Assembly (NCBI RefSeq): GCF_009832745.1
Contig: NZ_VRMJ01000025.1
Location: forward strand, 1-64,000
From: Polaribacter septentrionalilitoris
Lineage (GTDB): Bacteria; Bacteroidota; Bacteroidia; Flavobacteriales; Flavobacteriaceae
DNA length: 64,000 nucleotides
Reading direction: 5' to 3'
Shown here: piece after piece, positions 15,075-23,735 of the stretch
How positions within the stretch are numbered: position 1 is the stretch's first letter
Layout: the number at the start of each line of letters is the position of its first letter
Translations under genes and position numbers: made by a program
Notes under the pieces: model-generated
The model's database searches: none
Told to the model about the DNA's origin: nothing
The model's input: the letters and a program-made list of their open reading frames with translations, nothing else

Positions 15075-16967
15075 TTAGTTAAGTCGGTATTTGTTCTGAT
15101 GATTAATGCTGATTTTATTTTCTGATAATAAATTACGCAAATGTATTAAAATGTCTTTTTCATTCACGTTTAAATATTGAGTCATTTCTGAAGAGGATAA
15201 ACTTTCTTTATTTTCTAAAAGTTGAAGTATTAGTAAAGAAACATCTTGCTGAACTTTTCTTTTTTTACGAATACATACATCACAAATGCCGCAATTTTGT
15301 GATGAATCTTCATCAAAATATTTTAAAACCTGGATACTTCTACATACTTTATCATTTCTAACAAAGTTGATGAATTCTGCTGTTTTATTTTTTTTCTGAT
15401 GAATATATGCTTTGATTTCTTTTGTGCTTTTATTTATCGTTTTGTCATCTTCTCTTGGCATGATAAAATTTATAGAAACATCAGAAGTTGCTGCTTTGTA
15501 AGTAATAATTTTATCTTCTTCCAATTTTTTTAATTCTTCAAAGACTTGTTGAGAAGTAATTCCTGCTTTTTTGGCAATAAAGTATTCATTAACTTTCGTT
15601 TCTTGCTCAAAAAGTCCACCATATGTTCTTAAAATTATATCAATAAATTTTTTTTGTTTGACATTTTTGTTTGAGTAGTTTAAGACAGCATTACTAGAAA
15701 CCATAAATTGTAAAGTAGATTTTTGATTAAAGTTACTGTCTATTTCAAGAATTCCGTTGTTAGATAAAATTTTTAGTACAACATCAACTTTTAGAGTACT
15801 GAAATTGTATTTTTTACAAAAATCTTTAAAGTTAAAGCTGTAAGATTCTAAAGGTAATTCTCCATAAGCAATTTGAAAGTGTTGGTATAAGCTTTTTAAA
15901 ATAGACTTTATTTCTTTAATGTTTGGAGTCGAATTTTCTGTTTGTTGCTCTAATAAAGTAATATCATTTTCATGATACAAAAGTGCTGCAAAAGATTTTT
16001 GTTGGTTTCTACCAGCTCTACCTGTTTCTTGAATGTAGTTTTCAATACTTGTTGGCAAATTATAATGAATTACCAAACCAACATTGGCTTTGTCTATTCC
16101 CATTCCAAAAGCATTTGTAGCAACAATTATTGGAGTTACTTCATTCATCCAATTGTCAAAAGCAACTTGTTTTTCAGCATTGGTTAATCCGCCATGATAA
16201 AAAGAACTCTTGTATCCATTTGCATTTAAAAAATTAGCAATTTCTACAGTTTTTTTTCTTGAATTTACATAAACAATTGCTGGCGTTTTTGTTTTAGTGA
16301 AAATCTGAATTAAGCGTTGTAATTTATCTTCAATTTTAAAGATTTGATAGGCTAAATTTTCTCTATAAAATGATTTTTTATAAATTTTTGCCTTTTTAAA
16401 CTCTAAACTTGTTGAAATGTCTTGCAGTACTTTTTTATTAGCAGTTGCTGTTAACGCGATAAAAGAAACCTCAGGTTTTAAGGTTCTTAAAGTTTTAATG
16501 CTTCTATATGATGGTCTAAAATCATGTCCCCACTCAGAAATACAATGTGCTTCATCAATTGCAAATAGGTTGATGTTGAGTTCTTTAATTTTTTGCTGAA
16601 TAAATCTTGATTGCAATCGTTCTGGAGAAATGTAAAGAAACTTGTAATTTCCAAATTTAATATTGTCAAAAAGCGTAATCATTTCATCTTGAGTTACCCC
16701 AGATGGAATTGTTGCTGCTCTAATGTTTCTTTGTTTTAAATGATCTACTTGATCTTGCATTAAAGCAATTAGAGGTGAAATTACCAAACAAATACCTTCA
16801 TGGATTAAAGCAGGAACTTGAAAACAAATTGATTTTCCACCACCAGTTGGTAATAAAGCAATAACATCATTTTTGTTTAAAACACTTTCTATAATTTCTT
16901 TTTGAGGATGTCGAAAATCTTGATATCCCCAATATTGATCTAGTATTTCTTTAGCTGATTTTAACAT
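15075..16967 (-). CDS. recQ: ATP-dependent DNA helicase RecQ, short form
   Basis: This is a 630-residue superfamily 2 helicase. Walker A is TGGGKS (41-46), Walker B/DEAH is at 138-141 followed by CISEWGHDFRPSY, then LTATA and YIQETGRAGR (motif VI). A RecQ-C-terminal zinc site uses the cysteines of VCRSIQVLKYF and CGICDVC. After a winged helix the protein ends without a recognisable HRDC domain, unlike E. coli RecQ. Bacteroidota often carry a second, longer RecQ elsewhere. Its ATG overlaps the upstream ATPase stop (TAATG), so translation is coupled. Confidence 0.93.
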   Translation of the reverse strand: MLKSAKEILDQYWGYQDFRHPQKEIIESVLNKNDVIALLPTGGGKSICFQVPALIHEGICLVISPLIALMQDQVDHLKQRNIRAATIPSGVTQDEMITLFDNIKFGNYKFLYISPERLQSRFIQQKIKELNINLFAIDEAHCISEWGHDFRPSYRSIKTLRTLKPEVSFIALTATANKKVLQDISTSLEFKKAKIYKKSFYRENLAYQIFKIEDKLQRLIQIFTKTKTPAIVYVNSRKKTVEIANFLNANGYKSSFYHGGLTNAEKQVAFDNWMNEVTPIIVATNAFGMGIDKANVGLVIHYNLPTSIENYIQETGRAGRNQQKSFAALLYHENDITLLEQQTENSTPNIKEIKSILKSLYQHFQIAYGELPLESYSFNFKDFCKKYNFSTLKVDVVLKILSNNGILEIDSNFNQKSTLQFMVSSNAVLNYSNKNVKQKKFIDIILRTYGGLFEQETKVNEYFIAKKAGITSQQVFEELKKLEEDKIITYKAATSDVSINFIMPREDDKTINKSTKEIKAYIHQKKNKTAEFINFVRNDKVCRSIQVLKYFDEDSSQNCGICDVCIRKKRKVQQDVSLLILQLLENKESLSSSEMTQYLNVNEKDILIHLRNLLSENKISINHQNKYRLN

Positions 16968-17506
16968 TAAATTAAAGAAAGTTCATTTAAGATATAATTT
17001 GCTCTTTCTTCTATAGTTCCGAAAGGAACCGTTTTAATATTGTATTTTAAATTGCTGTAAGCTTTTAGGATGTGTTTGTCTATTTCTTGAGATTCTTCAA
17101 AGCTTTCATAACGTTCGTTATCTGTGGTATGAATCATTCTCCATGGAGAAAAATGAAAAATTATATCGTATTTGTATTCATTACTTTTTTCGATAAAAGT
17201 TTTTGGATACTCTGTATTAAAGTATTCCATATAGGCATGTACATCTGGAATTCCTCTATCAAAAAAAACAACGTTCTTCTTACTCTCATTAGCTTTTAGG
17301 TATTGATGTTCTCTACCTTCTAATAATTTTTCACTAAATAGTAATGGTTCAGTTAAAAAAAGTTGGTCTATACCTTGTTCTTTAGCTTTTAAGGTTACTT
17401 CTCGAGAAATTTCATCCATACAGAAAAATCCTCTATTTTTAAGTTCGTTTAATACAGATGTTTTTCCGGTTCCTGGACCGCCAATAAGCACAATTTTTTG
17501 CTGCAT
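16967..17506 (-). CDS. P-loop ATPase (AAA_28 / NadR-kinase-like)
   Basis: The 179-residue protein has Walker A GGPGTGKTS near the N-terminus (residues 9-17), RGFFCMDEISREV typical of AAA_28 proteins, VFFDRGIPDVHAYM as the Walker B region, and FHFSPWRMIHTTDNERYES. AAA_28 proteins resemble nucleotide or ribosyl-nicotinamide kinases; the substrate is unknown. I start it at 17506 because a -7 box (TATTTTTG) lies four bases upstream. The longer in-frame ATG at 17569 would put that promoter inside the gene. It heads the operon with recQ and fmt. Confidence 0.82.
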   Translation of the reverse strand: MQQKIVLIGGPGTGKTSVLNELKNRGFFCMDEISREVTLKAKEQGIDQLFLTEPLLFSEKLLEGREHQYLKANESKKNVVFFDRGIPDVHAYMEYFNTEYPKTFIEKSNEYKYDIIFHFSPWRMIHTTDNERYESFEESQEIDKHILKAYSNLKYNIKTVPFGTIEERANYILNELSLI

Positions 17507-17510
17507 ATCA

Positions 17511-17518
17511 CAAAAATA
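17511..17518 (-). promoter_or_regulatory. -7 promoter box of the ATPase-recQ-fmt operon, four bases before the ATG
   Basis: Minus strand TATTTTTG followed by TGAT and ATG. The predicted transcription start falls about one base before the start codon, implying a leaderless mRNA. Confidence 0.58.
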
Positions 17519-17600
17519 AATCATTCCCTTAATAAAACTAATTTTTAATGTAATTTTGTAGACTTTCATTTGGCAGGTAATTTGCTAAGAAATTTAAATT

Positions 17601-17882
17601 ATGAGTAAAAAAGAAGAATTTTATACCAAATTAAAAAGTCAGTTAGAAGATACTACTTCTTTTCCTGCAGATTATATGTATAAGTTTATTGTACCTTCTA
17701 ATGAAAATCAGGAAGCAGAAGTACAAGACATGTTTAATAACAAAGGAGCAGTTATCACAACAAAAAAATCTAAAACAGGAAAATATATAAGTGTTTCTAT
17801 CGTATTAAAAGTACAAGACTCAAAAGAAGTTATATCTTATTATAAAAAAGCAGAAAAAATTAAAGGAATCATTTCGTTATAA
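17601..17882 (+). CDS. DUF493 (YbeD-like) family protein
   Basis: The 93-residue soluble protein has the DUF493 pattern: FPADYMYKFIVP near residue 21, an ACT-like alpha/beta core (GKYISVSIVLKVQDSKEVISYYKKAEKIKGI), and a short C-terminal strand. E. coli YbeD belongs to the family; its function is not established. It precedes the periplasmic isomerase operon by 12 bp and may be co-transcribed with it. A near-match -7 sequence (TAATTTG, spacer one base short) lies upstream. Confidence 0.85.
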   Translation: MSKKEEFYTKLKSQLEDTTSFPADYMYKFIVPSNENQEAEVQDMFNNKGAVITTKKSKTGKYISVSIVLKVQDSKEVISYYKKAEKIKGIISL

Positions 17883-17894
17883 ATAAATTAGTTT

Positions 17895-19529
17895 ATGAAA
17901 AAAATAGTTTTATTATTTGTTTTAAGTATTTCAATATCAGTTTTCTCACAAAAAAAAGATAAAGTTCTAGTAACTATTGATGGAGAAAAAACAACAGTTT
18001 CTGAATTTAAAAGAATTTATGAAAAAAATCTAGATGCCATAGATGATACTGAAGCTAAAGATGTTACAAAAAATTTAGAATTGTACATTAACTATAAATT
18101 AAAAGTTAGAGAAGCATACAGTTTACAATTAGATACACTGCCATCTTACATAAGAGAAATGGAAACCTATAAAAACCAGCTTTCTGCCCCTTATTTACAA
18201 GATACTACATTTATTGATAAATTAGTGAAAGATGTCTATTACAGAACTAAAAATGAAGTAAAAGCAAAACATATTTTAATCCGTGTGCCAAGAGATGCAT
18301 CACCAAAAGATACTTTAACAGCATACAATAAAATTATAAAAATTAGAAACAGAATTGTAAATGGAGAGAATTTTGAGAAAGTTGCTGCTGAAACATCAGA
18401 AGACCCATCTGCAAAAGGAGATCCAAAATTAGGAAGAAAAGGAAATGGAGGAAACTTAGGTTATTTTTCTGCTTTTAATATGGTATATCCTTTTGAAGAA
18501 GCTGCTTACACAACAAAAGTAGGAGAGGTTTCTCAACCATTCAAAACTAGATTTGGATATCATATTGTTCAAGTAGATGATTTTAAACCCTCTGCTGGAG
18601 AAATTGAAGCAGCTCATATTTTAGTTAGAGACACAACTGCGCTTGGTAAAAGTAAAATAGATAGTATTTATCAAAGAATATTGTCTAAAGAAACTTTTGA
18701 GGAACTAGCAAAACAATATTCAGAAGATCCAGGTTCAAAAAATAATGGAGGTAAATTAGGAAAATTTAAAGCTGGTAGAATGGTAAAACCATTTTCTGAT
18801 GCAGCTTTTGGTTTACAAAATGAAGGAGATGTTTCTAAACCTTTTAAGACTCGTTTTGGATGGCATATTGTAAAACTGATTAAAAAACATCCAATTAAAC
18901 CTTTTAATGAGATAAAAAAAGAACTAAAAAATAAAGTAAAGAAAAGTTCTAGAATGCAATTGTCTGATCAGGCAGTTATCAACAAGTTAAAAAGGAAATA
19001 TAACATACAAGAGAATGAAGATTCTAAGAAGATTTTAGATAATCCTAAATTAAGATCAATTGCTAAAGATTCTCTTCAAAATACATTATTTAGTATCAAT
19101 GATAAAAAAATCATTCAAGAAGATTTTATAAAATATATTAGAAACAGAAGACATAAACCTGTTTTTGTTCTTTATGATGATTTTAAAAATCAAGAAGTGT
19201 TAACATATTATAAAGACAATTTAATATACACTGAACCAGAATATGCTTATACATTAAAAGAGTATCAAGATGGTTTACTTTTATTTGAGTTAATGCAAAA
19301 AAAAATATGGAATAAATCAAGTAAAGACACTATAGGATTACAAAAATATTTTAAGAAAAATATGAGTAATTACAAATCTAAAGAATTAAAAGAGGTGAAA
19401 GGTCAGGTAATTAATGATTATCAAAACCATTTAGAGAAAAACTGGATTTTAGATTTGAGAAGAAATAGTAAAATTAATGTTAAAAAAAGACAACTTAAAA
19501 AATTAATTAAATTTTACGCCAAAAAATAG
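17895..19529 (+). CDS. Periplasmic peptidyl-prolyl isomerase with two parvulin domains
   Basis: The 544-residue exported protein has a signal peptide to about residue 18 (SVFSQ), a SurA-N-like helical segment (40-115) and two PpiC/rotamase domains at about 120-235 and 236-345. Each carries the parvulin signatures AKHILIRV or AAHILVRD, GGNLGYFSA or GGKLGKFKA, and FGYHIVQVDDF or FGWHIVKLIKK. A Lys-rich tail of about 190 residues follows. Parvulins catalyse Xaa-Pro isomerisation and chaperone outer-membrane proteins. It is the first of three adjacent SurA-related genes. Three bases separate its stop from the next start. Confidence 0.9.
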   Translation: MKKIVLLFVLSISISVFSQKKDKVLVTIDGEKTTVSEFKRIYEKNLDAIDDTEAKDVTKNLELYINYKLKVREAYSLQLDTLPSYIREMETYKNQLSAPYLQDTTFIDKLVKDVYYRTKNEVKAKHILIRVPRDASPKDTLTAYNKIIKIRNRIVNGENFEKVAAETSEDPSAKGDPKLGRKGNGGNLGYFSAFNMVYPFEEAAYTTKVGEVSQPFKTRFGYHIVQVDDFKPSAGEIEAAHILVRDTTALGKSKIDSIYQRILSKETFEELAKQYSEDPGSKNNGGKLGKFKAGRMVKPFSDAAFGLQNEGDVSKPFKTRFGWHIVKLIKKHPIKPFNEIKKELKNKVKKSSRMQLSDQAVINKLKRKYNIQENEDSKKILDNPKLRSIAKDSLQNTLFSINDKKIIQEDFIKYIRNRRHKPVFVLYDDFKNQEVLTYYKDNLIYTEPEYAYTLKEYQDGLLLFELMQKKIWNKSSKDTIGLQKYFKKNMSNYKSKELKEVKGQVINDYQNHLEKNWILDLRRNSKINVKKRQLKKLIKFYAKK

Positions 19530-19532
19530 ATA

Positions 19533-20381
19533 ATGAGGTATTTATTAGCAATATTAATTTTTCTTATTCTTTTTACTTCCTGTGATATATTTACATTACA
19601 AGAAAAAGAAAATGTAAAATCTGATATTATAGCAATAGTAAATACAGAGAAATTATTTAAAGATGATATTAAATCTATTATTCCATCAAATGTCACAAAA
19701 CAAGACAGTATTATTATTGTTAAAAGTTATGTAAAAGACTGGGCAGTACAAAGATTATTGTTAGACAAAGCTAAAAATAACAGCTCTTTAGAAGTAGTTA
19801 ATGAAATAGATGAATTGGTAAAGGATTACAAAGAAAGTTTACTTATTAATAGTTATAAAGAAGAGTTGGTAAAACAACGTTTAGATACCTTAATTACTGA
19901 AAGTGAAATCGACTCTTTTTATAAAGTTAATAAAGAGAATTTTAAGTTAAATGAAGAGTTAATTAAAATAAGATACCTTCATATTTCAGAGAATATTAAT
20001 GATATAGATGAGATATTAAAACTTTTTAAGTCAGATGATATTTTAGATTTAGAAGATCTAGAAAAACAAGAGTTGAGTTTTAAATTTCATCAATTTAATG
20101 ATTCAGTTTGGACAGCAGTAGATAAGGTTTTGTTAAAACTTCCTTTTTCTAAAGAAAAATTGTTAAAAAAAACAAAATTCATTCAAAAACAAGATTCTTT
20201 AGGTTTATATTTGGTCGCTATAAAAGACGTTTTACCACGTAATGAAATAGCCCCTGTAAGTTATATTAAACCAACAATTAAACAAATGATTTTACACAGG
20301 CGTAAGATCGAGTTAATTCGAGAAATCGAAAAAATAATAGTAAAAGATGCCATACAAAACAACAATTTTAAAACATATTAA
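19533..20381 (+). CDS. SurA-N-like lipoprotein, PPIase relative without a visible parvulin domain
   Basis: The 282-residue protein has a lipoprotein signal (LILFTSC, Cys17) and a helical SurA-N-like body (SIIVKSYVKDWAVQRLLLDKA, ITESEIDSFYKVNKENFKL). The region from about 140 looks like a worn parvulin (IKIRYLHISENINDI), but I do not see the conserved GGxLG or FGYHI signatures. It is probably a chaperone without isomerase activity. It sits between two intact double-parvulin genes. Its last 35 bases overlap the start of the downstream gene in another frame. Confidence 0.75.
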   Translation: MRYLLAILIFLILFTSCDIFTLQEKENVKSDIIAIVNTEKLFKDDIKSIIPSNVTKQDSIIIVKSYVKDWAVQRLLLDKAKNNSSLEVVNEIDELVKDYKESLLINSYKEELVKQRLDTLITESEIDSFYKVNKENFKLNEELIKIRYLHISENINDIDEILKLFKSDDILDLEDLEKQELSFKFHQFNDSVWTAVDKVLLKLPFSKEKLLKKTKFIQKQDSLGLYLVAIKDVLPRNEIAPVSYIKPTIKQMILHRRKIELIREIEKIIVKDAIQNNNFKTY

Positions 20382-21729
20382 ATTCCACTTCTTATTATTT
20401 ATTATAGGATTTTCATTTTTATCAACATCAGCTCAAAAAATAAAAATTGATGGAGTAGCTGTAGTAGTAGGTAAAAATATTGTTCTTGATTCAGATATCG
20501 AAAAATTTAAACAAGAAGTAGATCTAAGAAGCGAAGGTAAAGTTCAAATTTCTAATTGTGAGATGTTAGAAGAACTAATGCAACAAAAACTATTATCACA
20601 TCACGCTGTAGTAGATAGTGTTGTTGTTTCTGATGTTGAGGTTTCTTCTAGGGTAGAAAGAAGTATCCAATACTTTACCCAACAATATGGTAACATAGAA
20701 AAAGTAATTAAAGCTTATGGTTTTAATGATTTAGATGATTTAAAGAAAGAACTAACTACAGTTCAAAAAGAAAATCTTTTAATTGAAAAAGAACAACAAA
20801 AAATTACAGAAAAAATTGATGTTACACCAGAAGAAGTTCGTTTGTATTTTAACGGTTTAAAAGAAAAAGGAGAATTACCTCAGTTTCCTGCAGAAATTGA
20901 ATTGGCTCAAATTGTTCTTAAAGGAATCCCAACCAAAGAAGAAAATGAAAGAATAATTACAAAATTAAATGAACTCAAGAAACAAATTGAAGATGGAGCA
21001 AGTTTTAAAATGAAAGCGATTATAAATTCTGAAGATCCTGGAGTTACTCAAAATGGAGGAATGTATCCAGTAACAAAAGAATCTAACTTTATCAAAGAAT
21101 TTAAAGAAATGGCCTTTACCTTAGAAATAGGTCAAGTTTCTAAACCATTTAAATCAGATTTTGGATATCATATCATGCAACTACATGAGATAAAAGGAAA
21201 CACAAGAATTGCATCTCATATATTAATGCAGCCAAAAGTTTCTGATGATAAAATGAACGAAATCAAAGATAAAGCAACTTCTATCATAAAAGATATTAGA
21301 GAAGGTAAGATTACTTTTGAAGAAGCTGTAAAAAAAAATTCTATGGATGATGAAACTAAGAATAGTGGTGGATTGATATTAAATCCATCTACTGGAGAAT
21401 CTCGTTTTGAATTGACTAGAATGGATCCTGCATTTTATGCAAGAGTTAATGATTTAAAAAAAGGAGAAATGACTGACCCTTTTTATGATGAAAATAGATC
21501 TGGTGTAAAAATGTTCAAGTTTATTTTAATGAAAGATAGAACAGATACTCATATTGCAGATTTGGTTGACGATTATGTAAAAATTCAACAATTAGCCCTT
21601 CAAAAAAAGAAAGAGGAAACTATAACCAAATGGTCTAGAGAAAAAATTAAAGACACATATATAAAAATAGGAAGTGAGCACGGAAAGTGTGAATTTCAAA
21701 AAAATTGGAAAAAAGAAACAAACAAATAA
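20347..21729 (+). CDS. SurA-like periplasmic chaperone/peptidyl-prolyl isomerase
   Basis: The 460-residue protein has a signal peptide (about residues 1-29, STSAQ), then the SurA core KIDGVAVVVGKNIVLDSDIEKF, which is the classical SurA N-terminus. Two PpiC domains follow at about 175-285 (EIELAQIVLKG ... FGYHIMQLHEI) and 286-390 (RIASHILMQP ... GGLILNPSTGESRFE). SurA escorts beta-barrel proteins to the BAM complex. The second domain lacks a clear FGYHI, so it may be inactive. The start overlaps the upstream gene by 35 nt and its stop overlaps the moxR start (TAATG). Confidence 0.9.
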   Translation: MPYKTTILKHIKFHFLLFIIGFSFLSTSAQKIKIDGVAVVVGKNIVLDSDIEKFKQEVDLRSEGKVQISNCEMLEELMQQKLLSHHAVVDSVVVSDVEVSSRVERSIQYFTQQYGNIEKVIKAYGFNDLDDLKKELTTVQKENLLIEKEQQKITEKIDVTPEEVRLYFNGLKEKGELPQFPAEIELAQIVLKGIPTKEENERIITKLNELKKQIEDGASFKMKAIINSEDPGVTQNGGMYPVTKESNFIKEFKEMAFTLEIGQVSKPFKSDFGYHIMQLHEIKGNTRIASHILMQPKVSDDKMNEIKDKATSIIKDIREGKITFEEAVKKNSMDDETKNSGGLILNPSTGESRFELTRMDPAFYARVNDLKKGEMTDPFYDENRSGVKMFKFILMKDRTDTHIADLVDDYVKIQQLALQKKKEETITKWSREKIKDTYIKIGSEHGKCEFQKNWKKETNK

Positions 21730-22682
21730 TGTCTGACGTTAAAGCAGTTCATGATTTAGTAGAGAAATACAATTTACTTAAATCAGAAATAGGAAAAGTA
21801 ATTATTGGGCAACAAGAAGCTGTTGATTTTACACTATTATCTATTTTTTGTGGAGGTCACTCTTTATTAATAGGTGTTCCAGGTCTAGCTAAGACTTTAT
21901 TAGTAAATACTGTTTCAAATGCTTTAGGATTGAGTTTTAATAGAATTCAATTTACACCAGACTTAATGCCTTCAGATATTTTAGGGAGTGAGATTTTAGA
22001 TGAAAACAGACATTTTAAATTTATTAAAGGCCCTATTTTTTCGAATATTATTTTAGCAGACGAAATTAATAGAACTCCACCAAAAACTCAAGCTGCATTA
22101 TTAGAAGCAATGCAAGAACGCTCAGTAACAGTTTCAGGAAATCATTACAAATTAGATTTACCATTTTTTGTTCTAGCTACTCAAAATCCAATTGAACAAG
22201 AAGGTACATATCCTTTACCAGAGGCTCAGCTAGATAGATTTATGTTTTCGATCTCATTAGAGTATCCTACATTCGAAGAAGAAGTACAAGTTGTAAAGAA
22301 TACAACAAGTATTAATACACAAAAATTAAATTCTCTTTTTACTCCAAAAGAAATTATTGAAGTACAACAACTCGTTCGCAAAGTACCTGTTGCAGATAAT
22401 GTAATTGAATATGCAGTAAATTTAGTGGGTAAAACTAGACCAAAATCAGACAAAGCTCCAGAAATAGTAAAATCTTTTTTAGATTGGGGAGCAGGACCAA
22501 GAGCATCACAGAATTTAATTTTAGCAGCAAAAGCAAATGCAATTGTAAACGGTAAGTTTTCTCCAGATATAGAAGATGTAAAAGCTGTTGCAATACCAAT
22601 TTTATCTCACAGAATTATTAAGAATTATAAAGCAGAAGCAGAAGGTATTACCCTCTCTAATATTATAAACTCCTTATTATAA
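21729..22682 (+). CDS. MoxR-family AAA+ ATPase
   Basis: The 317-residue ATPase has Walker A in LLIGVPGLAKTLLV, Walker B ILADEINRTPPKTQAALLEAMQE, sensor 1 ATQNPIEQEGTYPLPEAQLDRF and sensor 2 in WGAGPRASQNLILAAKA, the MoxR set. MoxR ATPases act as chaperones that assemble or activate partners, often with VWA-domain proteins, but no VWA gene is adjacent here. The ATG at 21729 overlaps the surA-like stop by one base. An earlier in-frame ATG at 21705 lies inside the upstream gene. It is the last gene of the operon, with a terminator at 22705. Confidence 0.92.
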   Translation: MSDVKAVHDLVEKYNLLKSEIGKVIIGQQEAVDFTLLSIFCGGHSLLIGVPGLAKTLLVNTVSNALGLSFNRIQFTPDLMPSDILGSEILDENRHFKFIKGPIFSNIILADEINRTPPKTQAALLEAMQERSVTVSGNHYKLDLPFFVLATQNPIEQEGTYPLPEAQLDRFMFSISLEYPTFEEEVQVVKNTTSINTQKLNSLFTPKEIIEVQQLVRKVPVADNVIEYAVNLVGKTRPKSDKAPEIVKSFLDWGAGPRASQNLILAAKANAIVNGKFSPDIEDVKAVAIPILSHRIIKNYKAEAEGITLSNIINSLL

Positions 22683-22704
22683 GAATAGTACTGTTTAAAT
22701 TTTC

Positions 22705-22735
22705 AAAATACGGCAAATGCCGTATTTTTATTTTT
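22705..22735 (+). terminator. Terminator of the isomerase-moxR operon
   Basis: AAAATACGGCA / TGCCGTATTTT (22705-22715 with 22718-22728) is followed by a T-rich run. Confidence 0.87.
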
Positions 22736-22779
22736 ATTATATTACAAGATATTTGTAGTGTAACTTTAAATAACTTATT

Positions 22780-23202
22780 ATGAAAATTTTGTGTACAGCT
22801 CTACTTGTTTTTTTCATCTCATTCCAAGTACAAGCTCAATCTGAAGGAGGTGATGCTGTCCCCGTTAATAATACCAATAAAGGTAAAGTAGATACCAACG
22901 ATTTGGCAACTAAAATCATGAACAAAATAAATGCTTGTAGTGATGTTGCTTGTTTTGTAACTTTTTATAACTCTATGGCCAAAGTATGTTCTGGTTTCTC
23001 AAATGAGCAATCTGGTAAAAAAATTATAGCAGAGATTTTAAAATTAATGGATAAAAAACAAGACGGTGTGTTGTTTGATATTTATATGTCTAAAAGTAAC
23101 AATCATCAAAAATACTTCTTAAAATGTGCTAAATTACTTCCTACTGATTTACAAACTGAATTAAGTAGGAAAGCGAGAGAATATTTAAACCGAAATAATT
23201 AA
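22780..23202 (+). CDS. Secreted protein of unknown function
   Basis: The 140-residue protein has a signal peptide ending QVQAQ (residue 20) and a helical mature part with four cysteines (two in ACSDVACF, then KVCSGF and LKCAK) that could form two disulfides in the periplasm. I do not recognise the family. The gene stands alone after the isomerase operon. Its TAA overlaps the rsmD stop by 4 nt (TTAA at 23199-23202). Confidence 0.7.
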   Translation: MKILCTALLVFFISFQVQAQSEGGDAVPVNNTNKGKVDTNDLATKIMNKINACSDVACFVTFYNSMAKVCSGFSNEQSGKKIIAEILKLMDKKQDGVLFDIYMSKSNNHQKYFLKCAKLLPTDLQTELSRKAREYLNRNN

Positions 23203-23735
23203 AACTCAAAAAAGCTAAATACATTACCGCCATAACGTTTATCATAACTATGATTTTTATGGCCAGTTAGGTCTGTGTATTTAGAGTGCTCAATAATTAA
23301 AACTCCTTCTTCGTTTAGGAGTTTTTTTTCGTTTACTAGATCAGCAATTTTTAAAAACTGTTCAGTTTCAAAGTTGTATGGCGGATCAGCAAAAATCACA
23401 TCAACTTTTAAAGGAGTTTTTTCTAAGAACTTGTAAACATCACTTTTGTAGGTGTTTATGTTTAACTCTAAAGTTTTAGCTGTATTGTAAATGTACCTAA
23501 TGCAGTTAAAGTTAGCATCTATTGCATAAATTTCTTTAGTTCCTCTAGAAGCAAATTCATAGCTAATATTACCTGTTCCAGAAAATAAATCTATTACAGA
23601 AATACTATCAAAGTAATAATGATTATTTAAAATATTAAACAAAGATTCTTTAGCCATATCTGTAGTTGGACGAACAGGTAAGTTTTTAGGAGCAGACAAA
23701 CGTCTTCCTTTTAATTTTCCGGAAATTATTCTCAT
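23199..23735 (-). CDS. rsmD: 16S rRNA (guanine(966)-N(2))-methyltransferase
   Basis: The 178-residue class I SAM methyltransferase begins MRIISGKLKGRRLSAP and has RPTTDMAKESLFNIL, the SAM loop DLFSGTGNISYEF and the catalytic DPPY motif in IFADPPYNF, all diagnostic of RsmD. It methylates G966 of 16S rRNA. It overlaps the upstream DUF3822 gene by 4 nt, the standard Bacteroidota pair. Its stop overlaps that of a convergent secreted-protein gene. Confidence 0.93.
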   Translation of the reverse strand: MRIISGKLKGRRLSAPKNLPVRPTTDMAKESLFNILNNHYYFDSISVIDLFSGTGNISYEFASRGTKEIYAIDANFNCIRYIYNTAKTLELNINTYKSDVYKFLEKTPLKVDVIFADPPYNFETEQFLKIADLVNEKKLLNEEGVLIIEHSKYTDLTGHKNHSYDKRYGGNVFSFFEF

